Assembly (NCBI RefSeq): GCF_036199905.1
Contig: NZ_CP108109.1
Coordinates: 6,199,501 to 6,263,500 of the forward strand
Length of the DNA: 64,000 nt
Direction of reading: 5' to 3'
From: Streptomyces sp. NBC_00223
GTDB lineage: Bacteria > Actinomycetota > Actinomycetes > Streptomycetales > Streptomycetaceae
The notes under the pieces were generated by a model. It saw only the letters and a program-made list of their open reading frames with translations. It was not told where the DNA came from and did not search any database. Made by a program: the position numbers and the translations under genes. This document shows positions 26,364 to 34,894 of the stretch, in pieces; the stretch's first letter is position 1; each line of letters begins with the position of its first letter.

Positions 26364-28000
26364 TTAGGCTCTGTCCCGTAATCGGTGGTAGCGCTGTGTA
26401 GTGATCATTGGAGGAGGATGCGGTGGCGGAGCAGGGGGAATCTGGCTCGGCCGTGCATCTGTCTCATGATCCGTTTGGTTCGGGTGTTGACGCCCTCGGT
26501 GCGGCCGTTGTGGTAAGGGCGGGTGAGTCCGGCGTCGACGGCGGCACGGTCGAGTTCGAGGCCGTTCGCGAAGGAGTGCAGGTGGGGCAGGTCGGTGGCG
26601 CGGACTGTGGTGATCCACTCGCCGAGCTTGGCGTCGTTGCCGTCCGCTGGGGTCAGTAGCTGGGCGAACTCGCCGGTGAGGCGGGCGAGTTCGGTCATCT
26701 CGGGGCAAGTCCGGGTGAGTTCCCTGAGGAGTGCGGCGTCCTTGTCGCGCAGGTTCTCGGGGCGGGTGAGGAGGAGGCGGGCGAAGCGCTGCGGGGTGGT
26801 GACCGGCTTGTCGCCTTCGGCGCGGCCCTGGGTGATGTAGCGGACCAGCAGGTTGGCGCTGCCGGTGTAGCCGAGTTCCCTGATCTCGTGCAGGAGGTGG
26901 GTGACGGGCACAGCGGGGTCTTCGTTTCGGCGGCGGCGAAGATGGTCGCGGTAGGGGTCGACGAGTGTGGGCTTGTAGCGGGGTGCGCGGCGCTCGGTGG
27001 TGGGCTCCTTCATGCGGGCGTACCGCTTGACGGTGTTCAGGGCGACATCGAGGCGGCGGGCGCATTCGAGCAGGCCGACGCCCCTGTCGAGCAGGTGATG
27101 GACCTGCTGCCAGCGCTCGCGGGTGGTCTGCTCGCGTACGCCTCCGGGGCGGGCGGGGTTCACTGCGGTGGCCCAGCAGACGGCGTGGGAGCGGACTTCG
27201 GCCAGGACCTTGCCGCACAGGTTGGACCACAGGTGCCACCGGTCGCTGACCTGCACCGCTTCGGGGAGGGCCTGGCGGATCGCCTCGCCGTAGGAGGCGG
27301 AGCCGTCACGGCAGACGTACTCGGCCCCGGGATGCTCGCGCAGCCACGCGATCAGGGTCTGGGCGGTGCGGTCGGGCAGGACGTCGATCCGCTCGCCGGT
27401 CTCAGCGTCGATGATCACGGTGGCGTAGCGATGCCGGCGTTTGAGGGCGAAGTCGTCGACGCCGAGCACGCGCGGGACGCGCAGCGGCGTCACTGCCTGG
27501 CGCATGAGCATGCGCAGGGCGGTCGAGCGCGAGACTGCGCAGGCCAGGACGCGGGAGAGGCGGGCGCCCGCCCGGCCTGCTAACTCCTTTACAACGGAGC
27601 CGAGTTGGTCGGCCAGGCGGTTGGTGCGGCGCTGGTAGCGCTCCACGACGCCGGGAACCTGCTCGCGGAACGTCTGCCGCGGGCAGCCGGACACCGGGCA
27701 CACCAGGCGACGGACCCGCACCGAGACGACGACCCGCCGTCCGTCCACCGGCACGTCCGCGATCACCCGCCCATGAAACCCGTGCATCCGCGCTGTTCGC
27801 GTCCCGCACGCGGGGCACGGTACCGGATAGTCCCGAGTCCGCGCCGAAACCCGGATGACCTCGCCCTCGTCCGTCACGCCCTCGATGACCAGGGCCGACA
27901 ACCCTGAAAACACCACAGCCACAAGCTCATTGACATCGCGCACACCATGCCAACGACGGCCGTCACCCTTCGTTACCACCGATTACGGGACAGAGCCTAA
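26364..28000. mobile_element. ISL3-family insertion sequence
   Basis: Perfect 27-bp terminal inverted repeats, 26364-26390 and 27974-28000 (outer bases TTAGGCTCTGTCCCGTAATC), enclose one transposase gene. Length 1637 bp. The 8-bp flanks (ATCAGGAT on the left, TTCATGAC on the right) are not direct repeats, so the expected ISL3 target duplication is absent. The IS lies between the cargo and the tns operon. 26167-26363 on its left is a noncoding, less GC-rich stretch likely to hold the promoter of the 454-residue gene. Confidence 0.9.
26405..27943 (-). CDS. ISL3-family transposase
   Basis: About 512 residues. The N-terminal zinc-ribbon motifs CPACGTRTARMHGFHGR and CPVSGCPRQTF are followed by a helix-turn-helix region. 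The DDE catalytic region begins VLGVDDFALKRRHRYAT; the second Asp is probably in VSDRWHLWSN and the Glu in HNGRTEGVNTRTKRIMRQ. The frame stays open to 27979, inside the terminal repeat; I prefer the GTG at 27943 (VRDVNELVAVVFSGL), which fits the family start. No frameshift is seen, so it may be functional. Confidence 0.9.
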   Translation of the reverse strand: MRDVNELVAVVFSGLSALVIEGVTDEGEVIRVSARTRDYPVPCPACGTRTARMHGFHGRVIADVPVDGRRVVVSVRVRRLVCPVSGCPRQTFREQVPGVVERYQRRTNRLADQLGSVVKELAGRAGARLSRVLACAVSRSTALRMLMRQAVTPLRVPRVLGVDDFALKRRHRYATVIIDAETGERIDVLPDRTAQTLIAWLREHPGAEYVCRDGSASYGEAIRQALPEAVQVSDRWHLWSNLCGKVLAEVRSHAVCWATAVNPARPGGVREQTTRERWQQVHHLLDRGVGLLECARRLDVALNTVKRYARMKEPTTERRAPRYKPTLVDPYRDHLRRRRNEDPAVPVTHLLHEIRELGYTGSANLLVRYITQGRAEGDKPVTTPQRFARLLLTRPENLRDKDAALLRELTRTCPEMTELARLTGEFAQLLTPADGNDAKLGEWITTVRATDLPHLHSFANGLELDRAAVDAGLTRPYHNGRTEGVNTRTKRIMRQMHGRARFPLLRHRILLQ

Positions 28001-28056
28001 TTCATGACACACCCGATCTTGACGAGCGTGCAGCAGAGGTGGGGCGCCGAGGTTGA

Positions 28057-30669
28057 TCACTCTTGGTGAAGACGGGCTGCGTCGGCGATGCGGAGAATTT
28101 GGGCGGCTTCGCGGAGGAACTCCTGTCCGCGTTCGGTGGGGGCGAGGGGTCTGGTGGAGCGATCGAAGATCTGGAAGCCAACTGCCTTTTCGATGCCGAT
28201 GACTCGCTGGCGGAGCGCGCTGTCGGTCCCGGAGCCGTCGCTCCGGGCCGCGGCGGCGAAGCTGGGGTGGCCGGGGATCTGGGTGATGGCTCGCAGTCGG
28301 CTGAGGGCTTGCGAGGTCATGACTACTTTGCGCATGTCCTCGGACAAGGGGAGGTGAAGGTTCAGGTGTCCGACGGCGTTGTAGCACTGGCCCCCGGAGG
28401 GGCGGATCGTGATGCCCCAGGCTTTGGCCATCTTGGCGAGGTGGTAGTGAGTGACGCCGCGCTCGCGGGCGAGGTTGGCGATGTCGCGTTGGCGTTCGAT
28501 GTACTCATGGTGGAGCCATTCGCGGGTGATGTCAGGGCGGTCCGGGATTCGTCGTGGCCGGGGGCGGAGTGGGATGCCGTCTTGCCGGAGGAGTCGGCGG
28601 ACTGTGTCGGGGCTGCAGGATGCCAGGTTGGCGATGTGCGTGAGTTCCAGCTTCTGGTTCACGTAGAGGTCGTGGAGTCGGTCCCGGGCAAGAGTGCCCT
28701 CGCGGGTCTTGACCGTTCTCACTGTGCGTGTGCTGAGGTGCTTGCCGATTACGTCGCTGGGGGTGGCTGCGCCGGTCTCCGTGAGGTCACAGTAGAGGCG
28801 GACGTGTTCTGTGGTCAGGCCGAGAGCATCAGCGGCCTCGTGGACGGTGCCGGACGTTGCGAGCAGATCGCGGAATTCGTCCTTGACGATGTCTGTGGGG
28901 GAGATACCGGGCCATCGGACGGCGGTCACCCAGGCATCGGGTGGTTCCCAGGTGACGGGCTCGATGATCTTGTGGTGGGTGAGGTTGTCTTCGGCCTGCT
29001 GGCGGAGGAACGAGCGGAGGGCGCGGGGCGCATGGAACCGGAACTCCGAGCAGTGCCATGTGAATCGGTAGGACGCCCCTTCGGGCGGGGGATGAACCTC
29101 GCCGGTCAGCAGCATCAGGAGATACGCACGCATGAGGAGGACGCGATGTCGCTGGCCGGGGTTCCAGCCCTGCTGCGCGCATAGCCGGGCGTATGCATCG
29201 AGATCGAGGGTGACCGTGGTGCTGGTGAAGGTGGATCGCCGTCTGGCGTAGTCGATAGGGGAGCCGTGCTGGTCCAAGGCGCGGGCGAGCTGGGCCAAAG
29301 TTGATGCCAGTGGGGTCAGATCGTGATCGAGGTAGAGGCGTCGTTCGATGCTGTCGCGGTCGGTGTTGATCTCCTGGTTGCCCAGGAGTGGGCCGACACG
29401 TTCGAAGTTCAGCTGGGGCGGTCCGCCGGGAAGCAGGAGGAAGCTGCTGCAGCCGCGGCGGAACGTGCCCGCGCGGGGGTATTTGTTGTTCTTGGGCCGT
29501 GGGAGCAGGCGCATCGTCCACCCGGGCCAGAGCATGGCAGGGATCATGGTCGCCCGGCGGGTGATGGCGTCCGCAGGGAGGTCCGGCCAGCGCGGTCGGG
29601 GGCTGGCGCTGGCGTAACGAAGTCGGGCGTGCAAGGTGGCGCGGGGGTCGAGCTTGGCCAGCACGCGCCCAACCAGCTCGGGACCGCTCCAGGTCCATCG
29701 GTCGGCCATCGCTCCGATGTTGTTCTTCGAGGTCTTCAGCAGCGAGCGGTCGGCTTCGAGGACCCACTCGAAGAGTGCCTCGTGGTCTGCATGGCCGGGG
29801 TGGAGGGCGATGCGGGCCAGTGCGGTGCCGACGGCGGCGTTGTGGGCGTCGTGCCCGACGTCCTCGCTGGTCAGTTCCGGCAGCTCTCCGCCGCATTCGG
29901 TTATCACGGTGTGTACGATTTCCGGCGCCCGGTCCGCGATGGTGTGCAGGCCACGCAAAATGCGCCAGGCCAGAGCGTAGAGCTGCTTGACCTCGGCCAG
30001 CGCGGTCGGCCGTGCGGCCGGTTCGCCGTTCAGCAGGGTGGTGATGTGCTGCTGGGCGGCCAGTACGAGTCCCGAGGCGGGCAGCGGGGTGCCCCGGGCC
30101 TGCGTGAGGTCGGCTCCGCAGGCCGCTCTGAGGCCGAGACCGCTGTGGGCTCGCGTGCAAGTGCCCGTTGTGCGAGGTCCGAGCCGTCTTGCCTTCCAGG
30201 GGTGCGGGGGCTGACGGCAGTCGGGACAGAAGTCCAGTAGCAGTGTGTGGTGGGTGATGCAGGCGAAAGCCCACGGGAGGCGCCAGAAGACCGGCCCACG
30301 GCCGGCGTAATCGCCCAGGCACCCGGGACAGTAGCGGGCTCGGCTTCCGCTGAATCTCCAGGCCGGTGGTCTGGCCAGCTTGCGCCGGTCGGGCAGGATC
30401 GCCACTGCCAGTCCGTCGTAAGGTTCGAGCGTCATGCTGGTGAGTGCCTGCCGTTCGACGCCGGTGGCCCGCTCCAAGGCAGCCGCTTCGTCGGAGATGA
30501 GCCGTAGCGCGAGGTGTGACGTGCGGGCGCCGGGCAGCCCGACGGATTCGAGGAAGACGCTGTCGGTGACACGGAGACGCCGTGCGTAGGCGCCGATCCA
30601 GCTCTCCAAGGCCTCGCCGGGCGCCGGCGTGACCACGAGGGGGATGCGGTCGGGAGTCCAGAGTGTCAT
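28057..30669 (-). CDS. tniQ: TniQ/TnsD-like target-selection protein with multi-HTH and LysR-type C-terminus
   Basis: 870 residues, long for TniQ and closer to TnsD. The N-terminal TniQ domain begins after TPAPGEALESWIGAYARRL and has a zinc-finger set CPGC (114-117), HH (140-141) and CPDC (148-151). The C-terminal 270 residues hold a series of helix-turn-helix-like segments at about 601-628, 665-697 and 717-752. A final winged helix (about 795-865) has the LysR pattern: SFAAAARSD, LRQRVIGIEKAVGFQIFDR, PLAPTERGQEFL. It should bind the attachment site and recruit TnsC. The ATG at 30669 overlaps the tnsC stop (ATGA); the longer frame upstream is a shadow of tnsC. Confidence 0.88.
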   Translation of the reverse strand: MTLWTPDRIPLVVTPAPGEALESWIGAYARRLRVTDSVFLESVGLPGARTSHLALRLISDEAAALERATGVERQALTSMTLEPYDGLAVAILPDRRKLARPPAWRFSGSRARYCPGCLGDYAGRGPVFWRLPWAFACITHHTLLLDFCPDCRQPPHPWKARRLGPRTTGTCTRAHSGLGLRAACGADLTQARGTPLPASGLVLAAQQHITTLLNGEPAARPTALAEVKQLYALAWRILRGLHTIADRAPEIVHTVITECGGELPELTSEDVGHDAHNAAVGTALARIALHPGHADHEALFEWVLEADRSLLKTSKNNIGAMADRWTWSGPELVGRVLAKLDPRATLHARLRYASASPRPRWPDLPADAITRRATMIPAMLWPGWTMRLLPRPKNNKYPRAGTFRRGCSSFLLLPGGPPQLNFERVGPLLGNQEINTDRDSIERRLYLDHDLTPLASTLAQLARALDQHGSPIDYARRRSTFTSTTVTLDLDAYARLCAQQGWNPGQRHRVLLMRAYLLMLLTGEVHPPPEGASYRFTWHCSEFRFHAPRALRSFLRQQAEDNLTHHKIIEPVTWEPPDAWVTAVRWPGISPTDIVKDEFRDLLATSGTVHEAADALGLTTEHVRLYCDLTETGAATPSDVIGKHLSTRTVRTVKTREGTLARDRLHDLYVNQKLELTHIANLASCSPDTVRRLLRQDGIPLRPRPRRIPDRPDITREWLHHEYIERQRDIANLARERGVTHYHLAKMAKAWGITIRPSGGQCYNAVGHLNLHLPLSEDMRKVVMTSQALSRLRAITQIPGHPSFAAAARSDGSGTDSALRQRVIGIEKAVGFQIFDRSTRPLAPTERGQEFLREAAQILRIADAARLHQE

Positions 30670-31802
30670 GCCGGCCGTTTCAGGGACGGTGAGCGCATGC
30701 CGGGTCGCGTGGTCAAAAGCCCTGCCTTGATTGCGGCATCGAGTTCCAGGCGGGCCTCCTCCGCAGCCGCGTCGTTCTTGACCCGGTTCATCAGGTCTTC
30801 GTCGAGGCGCTCGTGACCGCGGCGGATCGCCCGCAGACAGCCGCGGTTGATCAGCGACATCAGCGAGGCGAAGTGCCCGGTCGAACGGGCGTAGAGGTAG
30901 TCCGAGAGGTCCTCGGCCAGCATGCCGGGGAACTTCTCCGCGAGGACCAGTTGCTGTTCGATCGTCTTCAGTAGCGTCCTCCACTCCAGACGGCCCTGCT
31001 CGCTTTCGACATCGAAAGGCCGCAGGGTCAGCGGGGTGGTGCGGCGCCCGAACTGGGCGAAGAGAGAGCCACCGTGGCCCATGCCTTCCTTGAGGATGCC
31101 GCGGTGCTGGACTCCGACACCCACATAGATCAAAGTGACCGGGAAGACGTTGGACAGATACTTCAACTGGTTGGCCATCCTGGATGAGTTGGTTCTCGAA
31201 CCCGCCAGGAAGTGGACATCATCCACGATGATCGCGGTGGTCTTCATGCTCAGCACCGCATCGACGGCCCGCTCGGCCAGAGTGTCGGCGTCCCCGGTGA
31301 CCGGCAGGCCGTAGAAGCGGCAGATCGAGGCATTCAGCCCGCGGATCTGCGTGTTGCCGCTCAAAGCGATGTAGATCACCGGGACCCTGCGGTCCCCGCT
31401 GGGCGTGGTCTCCCCTCGCAGGGCGACCTGCTTGCGGTAGAGGCCGCAGCCGTAAGCCCGCACTGCCGTACTCTTCCCCAGCCCCGGATAGGCGTCCACC
31501 AGCGCGGCCGGCTTGGTCTTGTCGCCGTCGTGCCGGTTCGACTCCACGATCTCCGCAAGCTCATCGTGCAGCGCGAGGAATTGGGGCGTGTCGATCGGGC
31601 CGATGTTGGCGTGCCAGACCTCCCGGCCATCGTTGTGCACCAACAGATCCCGCGGTGAGAGGCCAGCGATCTGGGCCCGGGTGAGCTGCTTGGGCCTGAT
31701 GCGGTCCGGGCCGTTGACCTCCTGCAGCCAGCCCGCAAGCCGGGTGGGCGAGTACTGGCGGTCATCGCCCTCGAACGGCACGAGGCCCTCGGCCGTACTC
31801 AA
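30666..31802 (-). CDS. tnsC: TnsC-like AAA+ transposition regulator
   Basis: 378 residues. Walker A is AYPGLGKST (104-112) and Walker B IIVDDVHFL (191-199), with a sensor-like region IYVGVGVQHRGIL and the TniB/TnsC-type C-terminus. It is the ATPase that links target recognition by TniQ to the TnsAB transposase. The start is TTG at 31802, preceded by GGGAGAG and overlapping the tnsB stop (TTGA). Its own stop overlaps the tniQ start. Confidence 0.92.
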   Translation of the reverse strand: MSTAEGLVPFEGDDRQYSPTRLAGWLQEVNGPDRIRPKQLTRAQIAGLSPRDLLVHNDGREVWHANIGPIDTPQFLALHDELAEIVESNRHDGDKTKPAALVDAYPGLGKSTAVRAYGCGLYRKQVALRGETTPSGDRRVPVIYIALSGNTQIRGLNASICRFYGLPVTGDADTLAERAVDAVLSMKTTAIIVDDVHFLAGSRTNSSRMANQLKYLSNVFPVTLIYVGVGVQHRGILKEGMGHGGSLFAQFGRRTTPLTLRPFDVESEQGRLEWRTLLKTIEQQLVLAEKFPGMLAEDLSDYLYARSTGHFASLMSLINRGCLRAIRRGHERLDEDLMNRVKNDAAAEEARLELDAAIKAGLLTTRPGMRSPSLKRPA

Positions 31803-33978
31803 CGGCTCTCCCAGACATCGGCGTAGTAGTCCTCGTCGTCGTTCGCGACGATGTCCTCCTCGCCGGGCAAGACCGCTTCCAGCTCGTCGTCCTCGTCATC
31901 GTCGCCACCCGGAACCTGTTCCGTGGCTGCGACGGCCCGCAGGTTCGCATGCCCCGGCTCGTCCTTGCTGGCCCCGGGCCCGCCAGTGGCCGCCACACGC
32001 CGCAGGGACGGCAGCGAGGCGACCACGTCCGCCTCGTCCGGCGCTTCATCTTCGCCGACCATGCGCAGCCGATCCTGCGACAGCCGCAGCGCCATCCGGC
32101 GTTCGGTACGGTCCCGAGTCAGTCCCGCACCCCAGCGGTCCAGCAGCTCGATCAGTGCACGCTTGGTATCCGGGAACCGATGCATCTTCTTGGCGAGCCT
32201 GCGGGCGTAGACCACTGCCTCCCGGCTCACCGGGCCATCGAGAGCTGCCGCATGCTCCCAGTCCAGGACGTGCCAGGTCCGTTCCTGCGGGTCCTGGAAG
32301 TACGCTTTGGTGATGTCGCCGGAGTCGACGGCGATCGGCCACTTCCCGGCGTCAACGCCCCGGTAAGGGCTGGGCTGGTTGCGGTGGCCGTTGAGCCCGT
32401 CGCCGTTGTAGCGCAGGCCGTCGACCTCCACGCCGTAGTGGTGGATCGGGACGCGGAACTCCTCGAGGAAGTCCAGGGCCAGATGGGGCCGCAGGGGGAT
32501 TCGCAGCGGGCCGGCCCGGGTCACCCCGTGCTCGAACATCTCCAGCGGGCTCAGCTTCAGCCCCGGCACCTCCGGGATGCACAGCCCTCGGTGGTGGCGC
32601 CGGTGGTACACCGTGGTGATCCATTCCCGGATGATCGCTTCGAGTTCGTCAATGAAGAAGTACGCCTCGTCCTCGACCTTCTCGCCGCGGCTGTGCACAT
32701 CCGAGCCCTTGTATCCGGGCAGTGCGGCCAGGATGCCCTTGTTGAGGGTGCCGAACCAGCGTTCCACCGGCTTGTCGGTCGGAGTCTTGGGACGGGCGGG
32801 CTGCAGCGAGATCCGGAGCTTGGCACAGACGCTCTTGATGTGGTTCGAGAGGTAGACCTTGCCGTGGTCGAAGATGATTGTTTCCGTGGCGACCGTCGGC
32901 AGCAGCGGCTGCCCGTCCCGGTCCACCAGCTTCTCCGCGTCGACCACCACAGCCGACGGAACACGCAGTACGGCAGCGGCTCCCCGCCGTCCGCGCGGAC
33001 CTCACGTGGACGCACCGTCTCGTACAACACGCCCGCGACATCGACCGACTTCGTCGACACCGGGGTCAGCCGCAGCCCCACGATGCACCTGCTGTACAGA
33101 TCCATGGCGACGGTCAGTTCGCAGCGCACCCACCGGCAGGTCACCGGCTCCATCGCGAAGACGTCCAGACTGTTGGTGTCCAGCACCACGTACTCGCCCG
33201 GCCGAGTGGCACGCAGCCTGCCGTACGTGCCCTGCGGACCATCCGCGATCGACCGCTTCCCCTTCGTGCTGCCCTCGAAGGCGTTGGTCCCCTTGGACAT
33301 TTGCCGCAGCAGCTCATAGCCCATCGTGCGAGCCGGCAGCGGAACCGTGCCCTTCCCGTGTTCCTTGACCAGTCGCTCCTCGATCTCGGTCAGGATCAGC
33401 CCCCGCACCGGGCGACTCGCCTTGACGTTCGCTTTCAAGACTGACTCGGCCATCTCCACCCAGCGGGGATCCGCCCGCTCCACCACATTGCGTACCGGCC
33501 GGTCCATAACGAGTCCGGCCGGGCCCGACTTCTTCAGCGCCGCCATCCACCGGCGGACCGTACTAACCCCGACACCGAGCTCGGCGGCCTTGACGGCGTA
33601 GCGGTGCAGCATCGGCTTCCCTGGTGCGAAGTCCGCACGCGGCTCTCCCTCCAGCGCAAGCGCAGCGTCGCCGAGCCGGTACCCGGTGAGGACCTCTTGG
33701 AGGTGCTGGACCTTCACTGTCAGCTCGTCGTCCTCCTCGTCGGCCAGACCACTCAGCACAGCCGCAGCCGCCGTCACCTCCTCCGGGACCGACACCAAGA
33801 CCGCGGTGGTGGGATGGGAGAGCAGCACCGAGATGTCGACCTGCCTCAGCTTCGGTGGCCCGGCCAGCCCTGACTGCCGCAGGAGAATCCGTCGGCCCTC
33901 GATCTCCGCGACGGTGAACTGCTCACCGTCGAAGCTGATCGGCAGACCGGGCCGCAGCGTTGTCGTCCACTCGGTCAT
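31799..33978 (-). pseudogene. tnsB: TnsB-like DDE transposase, split by a frameshift
   Basis: The 5' part (33978 to about 32968, 337 codons) has the N-terminal helix-turn-helix region and the first catalytic Asp (VVLDTNSLDVF, Asp267). The 3' part continues in another frame (VLRVPSAVVVDAEK onward, about 390 codons). It holds the second Asp (TIIFDHGK) and the Glu (KPVERWFGTLNKG), and ends with an acidic tail typical of the TnsC-interacting end of TnsB. One missing base near 32970 would join them into a protein of about 727 residues, the normal length. The cause could be a real mutation, a sequencing error or, less likely, programmed frameshifting. The ATG at 33978 overlaps the tnsA stop (ATGA) and has GGAGG upstream. 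Confidence 0.85.
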
Positions 33979-34730
33979 CCATGCCTCCACAGAACGCACT
34001 CACCCGACAGTGGCCGGGCCGCCAGGTCCGTGGTCAGCCGCCCCGCCCACAACAGCGCCATCAGCGCCGGACGGGCTTCTTCAGGAGGCCGGCCGCCCGC
34101 CAGACGACGCTCGGCGAGAGCCATCTCCTCACCATCAACGACCTCCTGCCAGGCCCGCTCGACCTCGTCATCGGGCACGACTCCTGGGTGCCGATAGGCG
34201 GCCAGGAACCTGACGTTCTCCACGAGCGTCTGCTCTGCCCCCGACCAGATCTCGTACTCCCAGCCATGCCGCTCGATCAGCTGCCTCGGCCAGGCCAGCG
34301 CCTGCACGACCTTGGGGTCCTCAAGCCGTGAGGCCGGTTTGACGTTGACGACGCGCACCGTTGCCGAACCCATCACCAGGAGAAAGTCCGGAACGTGACT
34401 GCGCACCTTGCCGTCGATCCGCGCCACCATGCGACAGGGCTGGGCAAAGATGCCGCACACCACCGGATCGAAGTCGGCGAGCAGCAGACGCGCCAGCTCC
34501 AGCCGACTTTCGTAGACGACCTGACCGCCCGTCGTCGAGGACGCGTAGTCGCCCGAGTAGTGCGCCTTCCCGTGTACCGAACGAACCCGGCGCCACGGTT
34601 CGGACTCGGTGAAATCCCTCAACCGGAGCTGAGCGAATGGGAACTCACGAGTCGATCCGTCCCCGTACCGGATCGACGCCGTCGGGACCGTGCGCGTGCT
34701 GTGGCCCTTGCGTGGACGCTCTGTCGCCAT
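33975..34730 (-). CDS. tnsA: TnsA-like endonuclease subunit of the transposase
   Basis: 251 residues, the usual TnsA size. The restriction-endonuclease-like catalytic residues are visible: Glu74 in VVYESRLELARLLLADFDP, Asp115 in SHVPDFLLV and Lys131 in VVNVKP, matching the E-D-K triad of Tn7 TnsA. TnsA cuts the 5' strands at the transposon ends and so permits cut-and-paste transposition. A helical C-terminal domain follows. It is the first gene of the operon; its start lies 159 bases inside the right end, so the promoter is within the end sequence. Confidence 0.92.
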   Translation of the reverse strand: MATERPRKGHSTRTVPTASIRYGDGSTREFPFAQLRLRDFTESEPWRRVRSVHGKAHYSGDYASSTTGGQVVYESRLELARLLLADFDPVVCGIFAQPCRMVARIDGKVRSHVPDFLLVMGSATVRVVNVKPASRLEDPKVVQALAWPRQLIERHGWEYEIWSGAEQTLVENVRFLAAYRHPGVVPDDEVERAWQEVVDGEEMALAERRLAGGRPPEEARPALMALLWAGRLTTDLAARPLSGECVLWRHG

Positions 34731-34813
34731 AGTTGAACGATGCGAACGCCACGCACCGCCTAAACCGGAAGATCGTAAACAGTCGACTACTGACAGCTAC
34801 TGAACGTAGTCAC

Positions 34814-34889
34814 TGCTCATGATTACGCGGAAATGCTCGAACGGTGCTCATGATCACGCGGAAGTGCTCACGAAACTGCGGATCCTAGA
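34814..34889. repeat. Right end of the Tn7-like element with TnsB-type sites
   Basis: Two near-identical sites repeat every 31 bases: TGCTCATGATTACGCGGAAA (from 34814) and TGCTCATGATCACGCGGAAG (from 34845). Each is followed by TGCTC, so the second runs into GTGCTCACG, which matches the left-end inner repeat. The terminal bases are CCTAGA (34884-34889). A small inverted repeat (GACTAC with GTAGTC, about 34785-34811) lies just inside and may belong to the tnsA promoter. Confidence 0.78.
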
Positions 34890-34894
34890 CGAGG
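34890..34894. repeat. Right target-site duplication (CGAGG), abutting the pucR stop codon
   Basis: CGAGG matches 18616-18620 exactly. The next three bases, 34895-34897, are the complement of the pucR TGA stop codon, so the element inserted directly next to the 3' end of that gene. Confidence 0.85.

Larger units (their letters stand above)
18621..34889. mobile_element. Complete Tn7-like transposon, 16,269 bp
   Basis: Both ends, the target duplication and a full transposition operon are present. The left terminus (18621-18646) begins TGTAGGGAG and the right (complement of 34889-34864) begins TCTAGGATC. They match at 18 of 26 positions, with the inner 10 bases (TCGTGAGCAC) identical. Each end has further copies of a TGATCATGAGCA-like site. 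The flanks are CGAGG on both sides. tnsA, tnsB, tnsC and tniQ run inward from the right end with overlapping start and stop codons. Cargo occupies the left half, followed by an ISL3-family IS. All element genes are on the minus strand. Base composition is visibly less GC-rich than the flanking core genes. Removing 18621-34889 plus one CGAGG restores a tight convergent gene pair. Confidence 0.92.

Noticed and set aside
26359..28005. 8-bp target duplication around the ISL3-type IS
   Set aside because: The flanking bases were compared directly and do not match.
30670..30984. N-terminal extension of tniQ by 105 codons
   Set aside because: It overlaps tnsC antisense-free but in another frame, is Arg/Pro-rich, and the ATG at 30669 forms the same ATGA overlap seen between the other tns genes.
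18621..34889. CRISPR-associated transposon (CAST)
   Set aside because: No cas genes, CRISPR repeats or truncated arrays are visible in the element, and TniQ is long with its own DNA-binding segments, as expected for a TnsD-like protein.
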